The position numbers and the translations under genes were made by a program. Of a stretch of 48,290 nt of DNA, positions 8,005 to 16,490 are shown piece by piece. Each line of letters starts with the position of its first letter. Within the stretch, counting starts at the first letter, position 1. Source of the DNA: Lactobacillus kefiranofaciens. Lineage in GTDB: Bacteria > Bacillota > Bacilli > Lactobacillales > Lactobacillaceae. The notes below the pieces were generated by a model. The model was not told the origin of the DNA. It saw only the letters and a list, made by a program, of their open reading frames with translations, and made no database searches. The DNA is taken from assembly GCF_900103655.1 (NCBI RefSeq), contig NZ_FMXC01000016.1, positions 1 to 48,290 of the forward strand, written 5' to 3'.

Positions 8005-8571
8005 CTAATAGATTTTTTCAGTTGTCACAATTGTTTGCACTGGCACATCTGTCTTTTCAACTGGCCAATTAGCCTGTCGAAATTGCATCACTTTATTTGC
8101 CAAAGAGACAGTCTGCCGCTGATATTTAGCTAAGAAACGATCGTAATAACCGCCACCAAAACCTAAACGAACATGCGAATCTAATGCAAAGGCTAAGCCT
8201 GGAACCAGAACAACATCAAGTTCATTGTTGATTTCTGTATGATCATCTTCAGCGATTTCCTCTACACCAAATTTTGATCTCACTAATTTGCTTTTATATG
8301 TATAATGTAAAAAATCTAAAGTATGCTCTTGATCAGTTCTAGCTTTAGCTAAATAAACTTCCTTGCCTTGATCCCATAAACGAGCAATCAATTCAGATGT
8401 ATCTACTTCCATTGGTAAAGATGCAGTAACGCCAAATGTTTGGCTATCCTTTACTATCTTTAACCCCAAAAATTTTTCAAGTAATTGACTATCTTCTTGC
8501 TTTTTATCTTGGAAATTTACATATTTTTTTAATCGTTTTATCTGTTGTTGTCTTAATTCTGATTTTTTCAT
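8005..8571 (-). CDS. 5-formyltetrahydrofolate cyclo-ligase
   Basis: Converts 5-formyl-THF to 5,10-methenyl-THF with ATP, returning storage folate to the one-carbon pool. The start is placed at the ATG at 8571 (MKKSELRQQQ, 188 aa) because AGG lies upstream and the family usually opens with K-x-x-L-R; a longer frame would start inside the rpmG terminator. The signature RLGFGGGYYDRFL near residue 140 and VPGLAFALDSHVRLG before it mark the active site. It is the first gene of the fthC-gluP-yqgQ-rhodanese operon (yqgN orthologue), about 33 bases before gluP. Confidence 0.92.
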   Translation of the reverse strand: MKKSELRQQQIKRLKKYVNFQDKKQEDSQLLEKFLGLKIVKDSQTFGVTASLPMEVDTSELIARLWDQGKEVYLAKARTDQEHTLDFLHYTYKSKLVRSKFGVEEIAEDDHTEINNELDVVLVPGLAFALDSHVRLGFGGGYYDRFLAKYQRQTVSLANKVMQFRQANWPVEKTDVPVQTIVTTEKIY

Positions 8572-8588
8572 ATTTTTACCTAAAAACA

Positions 8589-8616
8589 AAAAATAGCAGG
8601 CACACAACCTGCTACT
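8589..8616 (-). terminator. Rho-independent terminator of rpmG
   Basis: The stem AGCAGG / CCTGCT has a 7-base loop and a run of T on the minus strand. It lies between the rpmG stop and the fthC start. Confidence 0.8.
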
Positions 8617-8624
8617 TTGGTTTA

Positions 8625-8774
8625 TTACTTAGTTTCACGGTGAAGTGTTACTCGTCTTTCAACTGGGCAATACTTCTTCAAAGATAAACGTTCCGGATGC
8701 TTACGCTTGTTCTTCTTAGATAAGTAACTTCTATCGCCACATTCGGTGCATTCCAAAATGATGTTATCTGCCAT
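8625..8774 (-). CDS. rpmG: 50S ribosomal protein L33
   Basis: A 49-aa ribosomal protein of the large subunit near the E site. The frame reads [20 protein letters not shown] and ends [10 protein letters not shown], a textbook L33. AGGTGG precedes the ATG by about 8 bases. The first zinc pair C-T-E-C is present but the second is only C-P-V-E, so a four-cysteine zinc ribbon cannot form. Many lactic acid bacteria carry several L33 copies; others could lie elsewhere. It is too short for many ORF callers and has its own promoter and terminator. Confidence 0.95.
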   Translation of the reverse strand: MADNIILECTECGDRSYLSKKNKRKHPERLSLKKYCPVERRVTLHRETK

Positions 8775-8810
8775 TTTTTTCACCACCTACACTTTTATTC
8801 TGACTGTACT

Positions 8811-8839
8811 AGAATAGCATTTTTCAAGCAATTTGACCA
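8811..8839 (-). promoter_or_regulatory. Promoter for rpmG (extended -10)
   Basis: Minus strand TGGTCA (8834-8839), 17-base spacer, TATTCT (8811-8816), with TGC directly before the -10 giving an extended -10 element. It lies between the PBP stop and rpmG. Confidence 0.5.
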
Positions 8840-8849
8840 GTAAAAATTG

Positions 8850-10958
8850 TTATTTTGTGGAATGAAGTGCAAAATAATCCTTAATCATGGCCTTTGCAAC
8901 CTGTAAAGTATACGTTCCTTCACCATCTGGGTCAAGTCCTGGGAAGACTACTGCCACAGCCAATTTAGGGTTCTTAGAAGGAGCATAGCCAATGAAAGTT
9001 GCGTTAATCAATTCAATATTGTGTTTTCTGTTAGGATGTTCCGCATCATAATAGAATGTCTGTGCGGTACCAGTTTTACCAGAGATTGAAGGCTTAACAT
9101 TCTTTAATGGGTGAGCCGTACCCCAACCATTAGTTCCATGAACAACGCGCCAGAACCCTTGTTGAACCACGTTCAATTCAGCTGATGTCCAAGGAATAGA
9201 TTGCTGAACATTAGGCTTTTTGTTATAGCTAATGTAGACCTTCTTACCATCCTTGCTGGTGCGCCCAACTGATTGCACAATATACGGTTGCATCCGATTA
9301 CCACCATTAGCAATCGTAGAAACATATTGCGCTAATTGAATTGGCGTATAAGCATCATAGTTACCATAAGCCAAGTCGAGGACAGAACCTGACAAAATAT
9401 TGCCTTTAGAGTTAAAGGATTTACCTTCAATTCCTGAAACCTCTCCTGGCAAATCAACATCGGTTTTTTGTCCTAAGCCAAACATCGCAAAGTTTCTTCG
9501 CAACACATTAAACGAGTCATCTGGCATATGAATGTATTGCTTAGGCACGTATTTGGCGCCAACCCATTTCATCGCTAAATGCATCATATAAATGTTACTT
9601 GAAACTTCCAAAGCCGTTTCTGCATCTAGGGCACTGAATGTACCGACTGGATAAACAGATTTCTTAACTGGTGAGCCAGGTAAGTAAATTGGCGTATCTG
9701 GCAAAGTATTATTAGTTGGCGTGATCACATGATTAATTAAACCACCAGAAACCGTTGCTCCCTTAACAACAGACCCCATAACAAATGATTGGTTAATTAC
9801 GCCCAAGGCATTATCGGTTACTTTACCTGTGTTAGTATTGCGATTAAGTCCAGCAACAGCTAGCAAAGCTCCCGTCTTAGGATTCATTGCAACGGCATAA
9901 GCACCATTAGAATAACGAGCCGCCCCAGCTGCTTCAGCTGAACTATAAACTCGTTTAAGCGCAGCTTGAACCTTCTTTTGATATTGCGCGTCAATCGTTA
10001 GCATCAGGCTAGCACCCGCTTGACCGTCATAAACGGTTTTAGTTTGCTGAATATTGCCGTTAGACTTAGTAGTTACACGGCTAGTCGACTTAGTACCCTT
10101 CAAAAGCGATTCATACTCTTCTTCAAGATATGATATACCAACTCGATCATTTCTGGAATAGCCATTTCTTAAGTAATACTGTAGATTATCACTTGGCAAA
10201 CCGGATTTTTCAGTTGAAACAGAACCAATGATACTTTGAATAGATGAACCGTTAGGATACGATCTTTGCCAGTCAGTCCCAATGCCGACTCCTGGCAATT
10301 CTGATAAGTGTTCACCTACCTGCGCAATTTCTTTATCAGTCAGATTTTTGTTTTTCACATAAATCGTTGATAAAGTATAGGCCCCTGAAATCTTATTGAA
10401 GATCAAAGCTGCAGTCTTTTCCTTAGGCGTAAGCTTAGGATCCATCTTTTCCACATAGGCTAAAGCTGCCTTATAGACTTCACCATTAGTCTTTTTATTG
10501 CCATCAGGATCAACCTTGGCTGACCTAGGTAATTTAGCCGTAATTCTAGTGTTATTATCACTATTAGCTAAATAATAATCAGCTATCATTTGCTTTGTGG
10601 GCTTTTCATCGGTAATCTTAATGTAATTGCTTAAGGCATTGGAGATTTTATAAACATCTGTCGTCGTTATCGACGCACTCTTGGTATAGGTAATGGCATT
10701 GGTTGCCTTATTACCAACTAGAATCCGCCCTTTAGCATCATACATTACCCCACGGGGCACCTGATTAGAGATAACAGTTGAATCAGTTCTCTGCACTTCC
10801 GCCTTAAAACGAGAGCCATAGACCAGCTGCAGATATGCCAGCTGACCAATTAGCATCGCGAATAAGATCAGGATTACGCCCAGAATGATTCGCATTCTTA
10901 TTGGAGTAGAGGACTGCTTATTGGAGCCAGTCCCACTATTTTTTCTAAAATAATCCAC
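8850..10958 (-). CDS. Class B penicillin-binding protein (PBP2b-like transpeptidase)
   Basis: A monofunctional transpeptidase that cross-links peptidoglycan, probably with the elongation machinery. One membrane helix lies at about residues 22-45 (MRIILGVILILFAMLIGQLAYLQ). The dimerisation domain follows, with GVMYDAKGRIL and the WQRSYPNGSSIQSIIGSV block. The transpeptidase domain carries the three active-site motifs in order: S-V-V-K (MGSVVKGAT, about residue 398), S-S-N (EVSSNIYM) and K-T-G (SGKTGTAQ). The length, 702 aa, fits PBP2b of lactobacilli. No PASTA domains are seen. It is divergent from the yfhO-like gene. A PBP2a-type name is the alternative; class B is certain. Confidence 0.94.
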   Translation of the reverse strand: MDYFRKNSGTGSNKQSSTPIRMRIILGVILILFAMLIGQLAYLQLVYGSRFKAEVQRTDSTVISNQVPRGVMYDAKGRILVGNKATNAITYTKSASITTTDVYKISNALSNYIKITDEKPTKQMIADYYLANSDNNTRITAKLPRSAKVDPDGNKKTNGEVYKAALAYVEKMDPKLTPKEKTAALIFNKISGAYTLSTIYVKNKNLTDKEIAQVGEHLSELPGVGIGTDWQRSYPNGSSIQSIIGSVSTEKSGLPSDNLQYYLRNGYSRNDRVGISYLEEEYESLLKGTKSTSRVTTKSNGNIQQTKTVYDGQAGASLMLTIDAQYQKKVQAALKRVYSSAEAAGAARYSNGAYAVAMNPKTGALLAVAGLNRNTNTGKVTDNALGVINQSFVMGSVVKGATVSGGLINHVITPTNNTLPDTPIYLPGSPVKKSVYPVGTFSALDAETALEVSSNIYMMHLAMKWVGAKYVPKQYIHMPDDSFNVLRRNFAMFGLGQKTDVDLPGEVSGIEGKSFNSKGNILSGSVLDLAYGNYDAYTPIQLAQYVSTIANGGNRMQPYIVQSVGRTSKDGKKVYISYNKKPNVQQSIPWTSAELNVVQQGFWRVVHGTNGWGTAHPLKNVKPSISGKTGTAQTFYYDAEHPNRKHNIELINATFIGYAPSKNPKLAVAVVFPGLDPDGEGTYTLQVAKAMIKDYFALHSTK

Positions 10959-11046
10959 GTATATCGTCCCTTACTAAAACTGTCTGTATTTTAACAAAAA
11001 CTGAACGTTAATTCTACGATTGAGAATGGAGCTTTGACAAATTTTA

Positions 11047-13641
11047 ATGAAACATTATTTTACTATGCATAAATTATCTTTCAATAAAGAAACTCTCTTT
11101 TATTTCATAAGTTTTATTTTACCGGGTTTAATCTTTGTGAGCTACTTTTTCTATACCCACAACGGTATTTTAACAGTAGATTTAGGTCAGCAATACGTTG
11201 ACTTTTTAGCTTTTTTTAGAAGCAACCTCTTCACGCATCCCCTTAAACTAATCTACACCTTTTCTAACGGCTTAGGTGGCTCAATGCTAGCTACTGACGC
11301 TTATTATCTCTTTAGTCCGTTTAATTTATTGCTGTTTTTATTCCCACAAAAATTCGTTCCCCAAGCAATTTTAATCATTATTGCATTAAAAATCGCAATG
11401 GCTGGCTTGACTAGCTATTACTATTGGCATCAAAAAATCGCTAATTATTTCTATGTTTTAGCTGCTAGTTCATCTTACGCTTTATCTGGTTATGTAATTG
11501 GCAATTACTATAACTTAATGTGGCTAGATGCAGTTTTGCTTTTGCCTTTATTAATTGATGCCATAGATAAAGTATTAGCTAAGCAAAAAAATCATTTAAC
11601 ACTAATCACCTTTCTATTATGGTTAACCAATTTTTACACAGCTTTTATGGCACTATTATTCGGCTTGCTTTATTTCTTAACTAAGATCTTCTTCATTAAA
11701 AAAGAAAGCAGATTGCCACTTTTTTGGAATTATCTCAAATGTAGCATGTTTGGTTCCTTCTTCAATGCTTTTATGTTGCTGCCTGTTTTTGTAGAAATGC
11801 TGCAGGGCAAAGCTGCGTCCTCAGCTCAATGGTCATGGGGCTTTCAGTTCCCACCATATGAACAATTTAGCAAATTAGCTGATGGTGCCTACAACTTTCA
11901 TGAGATGCAGGAAGGGATGCCTAATATTTATATCGCCCTGCCCCTGCTTATGTTTACAATCCTATATTTCTTAAGTAAAAAAATAAATTGGCAAAATAAA
12001 CTAGCTAACGGCTTATTATTATCATTTTTAATTGCTTCATTGTTTTGGACACCGTTAGTCTTACTATGGCACTTAGGTCAATTTCCAGTGTGGTATCCAG
12101 GTCGTTTTAGTTTTGTCTTGATCTTCCTCAGTTTGAACCTAGCGATTGACTTTCTTCGACAACATGAAAAAATCTCGCTTATTCAAATTGGCATCTTAGC
12201 TATATTAGCATTGGGATTAGCTATTTACTTATGCTTAAATCAAGGTTTTGAATTTTTAACTCAAGAAGCACAAATTTCATCCTGTAGTTTTCTTGCATTA
12301 GGTCTGCTTTTTATTGGCTTAATCTATCAAAAAACTGAATTAGCCGCGCCATTCTTTTATTTAATTGTAGAACTAGAATTAATTATCAATGTTGTACTTT
12401 CTTTAGGCAATTTGGCATATCAGAAAGACAGCGATTTTCAAAACTTCGCTGCTAATACTAACCAGGCTACGCAATACTTAAAAATGCATGATCAAGGCTT
12501 TTACCGCACAGAAAAAACTTTTTACCGCTCAGATGGTGATCCCTTTACGGCTGATTATAACGGCCTCAGTAGTTTTAATTCCATTTCTGACCAACGCGTT
12601 CTTAATCTTTTAATGAATTTAGGTTTTGTCAATAACAGTAATTCCTATAATAATTTTGGTGGCACGCCAATTACTGATGATTTATTAGGGGTTAAATATT
12701 ATCTCTTACCCAACAACGATATTATTCCGCTACGTAAAAACAAGCAGATGAAATATGATAATCCTAATCACCGAATTGATGTTAGCGACTATGCAATGCA
12801 GAAAAAATTCAAGCAATTACTAATAGTAAAAAATAATCATGCCTTGCCTCTACTATTCCTTTCGCCAACTGCTCCTAAAGAAATTAAGTTTGATCCTGCC
12901 AGCATCAGTAATAACCAAAACCTGTTCTTTAAACAGGCTACTGGTAAGAAAACGCAGCTTTTTACCCGTGTTATCTGGCCTGATCCTAAAAAAATTGGCG
13001 TCACTGGTTGGGAAGGCGGCTGGATGCAATACTCCAGAAAAAAGCATGCTCAAGTTAGTCGCGTAATTTTTAATTTCAGACCGCATACTAATGATTCTTA
13101 TTATCTCGAATTGCCAGGCGATCTTGATGAAAATAGCGCAGAAATTCATGTTAACGATTCTAACCTTAATTTATCCGTGCGTGATCCCGACCCACGATTA
13201 ATTAATCTAGGCAGCCAAATGCAAGGCCAACGTATTCAAATCGCTATCACTCTAAAAAAGAACGATTTAAATCTAAATTCAGCTAACTTATGGCGATTAA
13301 ATACCACTAAATTAAATACGCAAATCACCGCATTCAAACGAAATCAACCAATATTTTCGCAAGCTGGTTTAAAAATCAAATCCAACCGGTTTGCAACCAA
13401 AAAAGCAATGACCATGAATTCCACTATTCCTGCTAGCTCCAATTGGCTCATTTTTGACAAAGGCAAACTGCTGCATCAGAATAAAACTTTATTCATGAAG
13501 ACATTTTTAAACTTTAAATTAGTTAAAGGACAGCATCAAATTACCTTAATTTATATCCCATGGATTTTTCTAATCGGATTACTGATCACTATTATTTCAA
13601 TCATTATTTACTATTTTTCGATAAAAAATACGCACTGTTAG
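11047..13641 (+). CDS. YfhO-family multispanning membrane protein
   Basis: An 864-aa membrane protein with about a dozen hydrophobic helices in the first 460 residues, a long extracytoplasmic C-terminal region, and a last helix (about 835-858). It fits the bacterial YfhO family, GT-C-like proteins linked in B. subtilis and Listeria to glycosylation of teichoic acids. The early VDLGQQYVDFLAFFR and TFSNGLGGSM stretch and the ALSGYVIGNYYNLMWLDA segment are conserved in the family. The ATG at 11047 has no close ribosome site (GGAG is about 17 bases away), and M7 is another candidate. The stop codon lies inside a cre-like palindrome for the next gene. Its exact substrate is unknown. Confidence 0.85.
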   Translation: MKHYFTMHKLSFNKETLFYFISFILPGLIFVSYFFYTHNGILTVDLGQQYVDFLAFFRSNLFTHPLKLIYTFSNGLGGSMLATDAYYLFSPFNLLLFLFPQKFVPQAILIIIALKIAMAGLTSYYYWHQKIANYFYVLAASSSYALSGYVIGNYYNLMWLDAVLLLPLLIDAIDKVLAKQKNHLTLITFLLWLTNFYTAFMALLFGLLYFLTKIFFIKKESRLPLFWNYLKCSMFGSFFNAFMLLPVFVEMLQGKAASSAQWSWGFQFPPYEQFSKLADGAYNFHEMQEGMPNIYIALPLLMFTILYFLSKKINWQNKLANGLLLSFLIASLFWTPLVLLWHLGQFPVWYPGRFSFVLIFLSLNLAIDFLRQHEKISLIQIGILAILALGLAIYLCLNQGFEFLTQEAQISSCSFLALGLLFIGLIYQKTELAAPFFYLIVELELIINVVLSLGNLAYQKDSDFQNFAANTNQATQYLKMHDQGFYRTEKTFYRSDGDPFTADYNGLSSFNSISDQRVLNLLMNLGFVNNSNSYNNFGGTPITDDLLGVKYYLLPNNDIIPLRKNKQMKYDNPNHRIDVSDYAMQKKFKQLLIVKNNHALPLLFLSPTAPKEIKFDPASISNNQNLFFKQATGKKTQLFTRVIWPDPKKIGVTGWEGGWMQYSRKKHAQVSRVIFNFRPHTNDSYYLELPGDLDENSAEIHVNDSNLNLSVRDPDPRLINLGSQMQGQRIQIAITLKKNDLNLNSANLWRLNTTKLNTQITAFKRNQPIFSQAGLKIKSNRFATKKAMTMNSTIPASSNWLIFDKGKLLHQNKTLFMKTFLNFKLVKGQHQITLIYIPWIFLIGLLITIISIIIYYFSIKNTHC

Positions 13642-13649
13642 CGCTAACA
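13636..13649. promoter_or_regulatory. Catabolite-responsive element (cre)-like palindrome upstream of the sugar kinase
   Basis: TGTTAGCGCTAACA is a perfect palindrome and matches the CcpA-binding consensus TGWNANCGNTNWCA at every position. It overlaps the TAG stop of the yfhO-like gene and lies about 90 bases before the next start. Its palindrome extends to 16 bp (CTG...CAG). Regulation by CcpA is inferred. Confidence 0.7.
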
Positions 13650-13739
13650 GCAGAAATAATACTAGACCTAGCCAATAAAAATGTAATAAAATGTATACGT
13701 TATCATTTGGATAAATTAATATAGAAGGAAGATTTAATT

Positions 13740-14663
13740 ATGGCTCTTAAATACCAAATTGGTGTTGATGCAGGTGGTACACATTCTACTGCAATCGCAT
13801 ATGATGAAACTGGCAAGGAAATCGGTCGCGCAGAAGGCGGTACAGGTCAAATTAACGCTGACTACGAAGGCGGTATCAAGAATATTTCAGATACAATTAA
13901 TGAACTGCTGAATAAAGTCGATGGCGACTGCATGCGCGTTTTAGTTGGGATTGCGGGTTTATCTGTTGTAGGTAACGCACCAGAAGTCGCTGCAACTATT
14001 TCATCAAGAATCAATAACTTGCCTACACGCGCAATTACCGACTCACTCTTAGCTCTATATGCTGGTCTTGAAGGTGATGATGGTGCTTTGGTTATTGCCG
14101 GTACCGGATCCGTTTATAATGGTTTACAAGATGGTCACTTAATCGCAGTTGGCGGTTATGGTAATATCTTAGGTGACGAAGGTTCAGGTTATGCAATTGC
14201 TCGTTCAGCTATGCAATCTGCACTTCTTAGTTGGGACAAACGTGAAGAAAATTCACTTATCCCAATGTTTACCAAGTTATTCGATGTAGAACACATGAAT
14301 GAATGCAATGCTAAGTTCTACAGAATGTCTAATCCAGAGGTTGCTGGCATGGCCGTTCACGTAGCTAAGCTTGCTGACGCCGGCGATGAAGATGCAACCA
14401 AGGTTATTAAAGAACAAGCTCACCTTCTTGCTCGTGATATCTTGATCGGTTTGAGTCGCTACGAAGATCCTAAGCCAATGAAGATTGCCTTAACTGGTTC
14501 TGTTTTAGCCAATAATGCTATGCTTAGAGGCTTAGTTGAAGATGAAGTTAAGACCCAATATCCTGATGTTGTTTTCTCAATTTCTAATGGTGAAAATGCT
14601 CGTGCTGTTTTATTCGACAAGAGTAAAGATTACCGTTACTTCACTAACCATGAAGATCACTAA
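13740..14663 (+). CDS. BadF/BadG-family ATPase, probable N-acetylglucosamine kinase
   Basis: A 307-aa actin-fold sugar kinase. The phosphate-1 loop is GVDAGGTHSTAIAYDETG at the N-terminus, the phosphate-2 loop is VIAGTGSVYNG near residue 120, and GDEGSGYAIARSAM and an adenosine-type LTGSVLANN follow. BadF-type proteins in lactobacilli are mostly annotated as N-acetylglucosamine kinase, which phosphorylates GlcNAc recovered from cell-wall turnover. The start has GAAGGAAG 8-10 bases upstream. A perfect cre box lies upstream, in keeping with carbon-source control. The gene has its own terminator. Substrate is inferred from the family; another hexosamine is possible. Confidence 0.85.
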   Translation: MALKYQIGVDAGGTHSTAIAYDETGKEIGRAEGGTGQINADYEGGIKNISDTINELLNKVDGDCMRVLVGIAGLSVVGNAPEVAATISSRINNLPTRAITDSLLALYAGLEGDDGALVIAGTGSVYNGLQDGHLIAVGGYGNILGDEGSGYAIARSAMQSALLSWDKREENSLIPMFTKLFDVEHMNECNAKFYRMSNPEVAGMAVHVAKLADAGDEDATKVIKEQAHLLARDILIGLSRYEDPKPMKIALTGSVLANNAMLRGLVEDEVKTQYPDVVFSISNGENARAVLFDKSKDYRYFTNHEDH

Positions 14664-14686
14664 TGATCTGTTCTAAATAGTTACAA

Positions 14687-14729
14687 AGAAGCTCACAACT
14701 TTGCATAAAGGTTGTGGGCTTCATTTTTA
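14687..14729 (+). terminator. Rho-independent terminator after the sugar kinase
   Basis: A long stem, GAAGCTCACAACTTT paired with AAAGGTTGTGGGCTTC, with a 4-base loop and then ATTTTTAT. Confidence 0.88.
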
Positions 14730-14754
14730 TCCATATTTTTAGTCGACATCCAAA

Positions 14755-14817
14755 CTATACAATTCTGGATGATTTTTCAAATACAAAATCTTTAGAAGAA
14801 AACTTATTTGTTTTCAT
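14755..14817 (-). other. 20-codon open frame with a ribosome-binding site, in a 234-base gap
   Basis: The gap between the kinase and hicB (14664-14897) holds one terminator and this tiny frame, starting MKTNKFSSKDFVFEK with AAGGTAG upstream. It could be a peptide, or the decayed N-terminus of a lost gene. I see nothing else in the gap. Confidence 0.2.
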
Positions 14818-14897
14818 ATTCACTACCTTCAAAATTACATATCAATTACTTTTTTAATACTTTTTTAAGCTAAAGATGCTGACAATAACTCTTGCCA

Positions 14898-15122
14898 CTA
14901 AATTTTTGCTCTATCTTTATTCGGACATTCGGGCTTTTCATGTTCTAATTGACAATTTTCAAGATAGTCATCAATACCCGCCTTAAAATCTTGTTTTAAT
15001 TCCGCTAAAGTTTTTCCTTCATAAGAAATGAAAGTATTTTCTAACCCTAATACTTCACCAAACAAGATGTCGTCTTCTGTTTCAATAGTACCCTGATATC
15101 CCTTGTAGGTTAGTAGACTCAT
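14898..15122 (-). CDS. hicB: HicB-family antitoxin
   Basis: The antitoxin of a type II toxin-antitoxin pair, expected to bind and silence the HicA RNase. The 74-aa protein opens MSLLTYKGYQGTIETEDDILF, then GEVLGLENTFISYEGKTLAELKQDFKAGIDDYL, the partial RNase H-like fold typical of HicB. The ATG at 15122 is chosen because family members begin at this point and GCAGG lies 9 bases before; a GTG at 15158 that overlaps the hicA stop (GTGA) would add 12 residues. No ribbon-helix-helix or HTH DNA-binding tail is evident, so self-repression may need other contacts. It is the second gene of the hicA-hicB pair. Confidence 0.87.
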   Translation of the reverse strand: MSLLTYKGYQGTIETEDDILFGEVLGLENTFISYEGKTLAELKQDFKAGIDDYLENCQLEHEKPECPNKDRAKI

Positions 15123-15154
15123 AGCCTTATACCTGCCTTCCTTAATCCATCCCT

Positions 15155-15406
15155 TCACTTTTTTAATTGATATTGTTTAAGAGTGTTCTGTGGATGTGGT
15201 TTATGTAGATTAATTTTAACATCACCACGCTCAAATTGCACTCGTGAGCCACTTGTACGACCTTTGTTTAATAGCTTAAAACCTGCATATCTCATTAATC
15301 TAATAGCTTCATCATATGTAAAGTCACCAGGATTTTGCTCAAACTTCTTGATCAATTTTTTCATTTGATTCAAAAAAACTTCACCTCTTTTGCGTTTAAT
15401 TTTCAA
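15155..15406 (-). CDS. hicA: HicA-family mRNA interferase toxin
   Basis: A small double-stranded-RNA-binding-fold RNase that halts growth by cutting mRNA. The core is TYDEAIRLMRYAGFKLLNKGRTSGSRVQFERGD followed by INLHKPHPQN, where the HKPHP histidine is the expected catalytic residue. Two TTG starts are each backed by a ribosome site: 15406 (GGGAGG upstream, 83 aa) and 15373 (GAGGTGAAG upstream, 72 aa). HicA homologues usually begin near M-K-K-L-I, which favours the inner one; I give the outer because its site is stronger. A partner antitoxin follows at once. No dedicated promoter could be picked with confidence. Confidence 0.85.
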   Translation of the reverse strand: MKIKRKRGEVFLNQMKKLIKKFEQNPGDFTYDEAIRLMRYAGFKLLNKGRTSGSRVQFERGDVKINLHKPHPQNTLKQYQLKK

Positions 15407-15457
15407 AATTTACCTCCCATTATTTATTACGCAAAAAAAGGCCAAAATTTTTTGAGA

Positions 15458-15500
15458 AAAATACAAAAGACCGAAATTAATCAAAATTTCGATCTTTTGT
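15458..15500 (-). terminator. Rho-independent terminator of the hydroxyacid dehydrogenase
   Basis: A 16-bp stem (ACAAAAGACCGAAATT with AATTTCGATCTTTTGT, one mismatch), 6-base loop, followed by ATTTTT on the minus strand. Confidence 0.85.
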
Positions 15501-15524
15501 ACAGTAATTAATTTATCTTAAATT

Positions 15525-16436
15525 TTACTTACTCAATTGCTCCAAGTGTTCCTTAATCTTATCAGCAGCACCTTGCAACTTTTCACGTTCATTTGAAGTA
15601 AGCTTGAGTTCGACTACCTCTTCAATCCCATCGCGACCAATGATTGCTGGATAGCCAATATAAGTCTTAAATTCTGGATTATAAACTGAAACTGGGCAAT
15701 ATAACCGAGCATCGCTAAACACAGCTTGTACTAAACGAACTGCACAGGTAGCAATAGCATAACTGGTATAGCCCTTGCCTTTAGCCACGATAAATGAGTT
15801 CTTATTTGATTGTTCACTAATCTTCTCTTGCTCATCTTCGCTAAATAACTGCAAGGCAATTTTATTGTTAACTCTAACCGTTGACCAAGCAGTAAATTGT
15901 GAAGAACCATGTTCACCCAACACAAATCCTTCTACATTACGCGGATCTTGACCCAATTTTTCACCAATAATTCTTTGAACTCTAGCAGTATCAAGGAATG
16001 TACCAGTGCCAAAGACACGATTCTTCTTTAAGCCACTTGTTTTTTGCAAAATTTGCGTAATGGCATCACATGGATTGGAAATGTTAATCAAAACACCATG
16101 GAAACCTGATTCCTTGATGTCTGCACCGACTTCTTTAGCATTCTTAGCGTTTAAATCAAATTCACCAAAGCGGTCGCCGGTCTTAACTGAAGCTGCAATA
16201 TCACCAAAGGCTGTAATGATAATATCTGCATCTTCCAGGCCATCCCAGTCTTGTTTTCTTACGTTGACATAGCTGTCGTTTCTAGCCAAAGTGTCATGCA
16301 AATCATTATATTCAGCATTTACTTTGTCTTCATTTTTATCAATTAAAATTAAATCGTCAACCATACCATGGGTAAATAAAGTATATGCAACTGTAGCACC
16401 AACATGCCCCATGCCAATTATTCCTACTGTTCGCAT
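15525..16436 (-). CDS. L-2-hydroxyisocaproate dehydrogenase (lactate/malate dehydrogenase family)
   Basis: An NADH-dependent reductase of branched-chain 2-oxo acids, giving 2-hydroxy acids from amino-acid breakdown. The 303-aa protein has the Rossmann fingerprint GIIGMGHVGATVA at the N-terminus and an aspartate for NAD after LILID. SNPCDAI, TGTFLDTAR (substrate-binding Arg) and GEHGSSQF (catalytic His) are in order. ESGFHGVLINISNP and GKGYTSYAIATCAVR closely follow the known L-HicDH of Weissella confusa rather than L-lactate dehydrogenase, so I prefer that name. The start at 16436 (MRTVGI) has GAGAGG upstream; a longer frame from 16457 has no good site. Confidence 0.88.
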   Translation of the reverse strand: MRTVGIIGMGHVGATVAYTLFTHGMVDDLILIDKNEDKVNAEYNDLHDTLARNDSYVNVRKQDWDGLEDADIIITAFGDIAASVKTGDRFGEFDLNAKNAKEVGADIKESGFHGVLINISNPCDAITQILQKTSGLKKNRVFGTGTFLDTARVQRIIGEKLGQDPRNVEGFVLGEHGSSQFTAWSTVRVNNKIALQLFSEDEQEKISEQSNKNSFIVAKGKGYTSYAIATCAVRLVQAVFSDARLYCPVSVYNPEFKTYIGYPAIIGRDGIEEVVELKLTSNEREKLQGAADKIKEHLEQLSK

Positions 16437-16455
16437 TTTAAAAACCTCTCTACAC

Positions 16456-16485
16456 AAAAAGGCCAGAAAAATCCCGGTCTTTTTT
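16456..16485 (-). terminator. Rho-independent terminator of greA
   Basis: An imperfect stem AAAAAGACCGG / CTGGCCTTTTT with a short T-rich loop and terminal T-run, lying just after the greA stop. Confidence 0.75.
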
Positions 16486-16490
16486 GCTAA

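Noticed and set aside
8572..8607. N-terminal extension of the formyl-THF cyclo-ligase
   Set aside because: It would be read from the rpmG terminator hairpin and has no ribosome site; the family starts at the later ATG.
15123..15158. hicB start at GTG overlapping the hicA stop
   Set aside because: The GTGA overlap is attractive, but the added 12 residues do not match HicB proteins and a separate ribosome site precedes the ATG at 15122.
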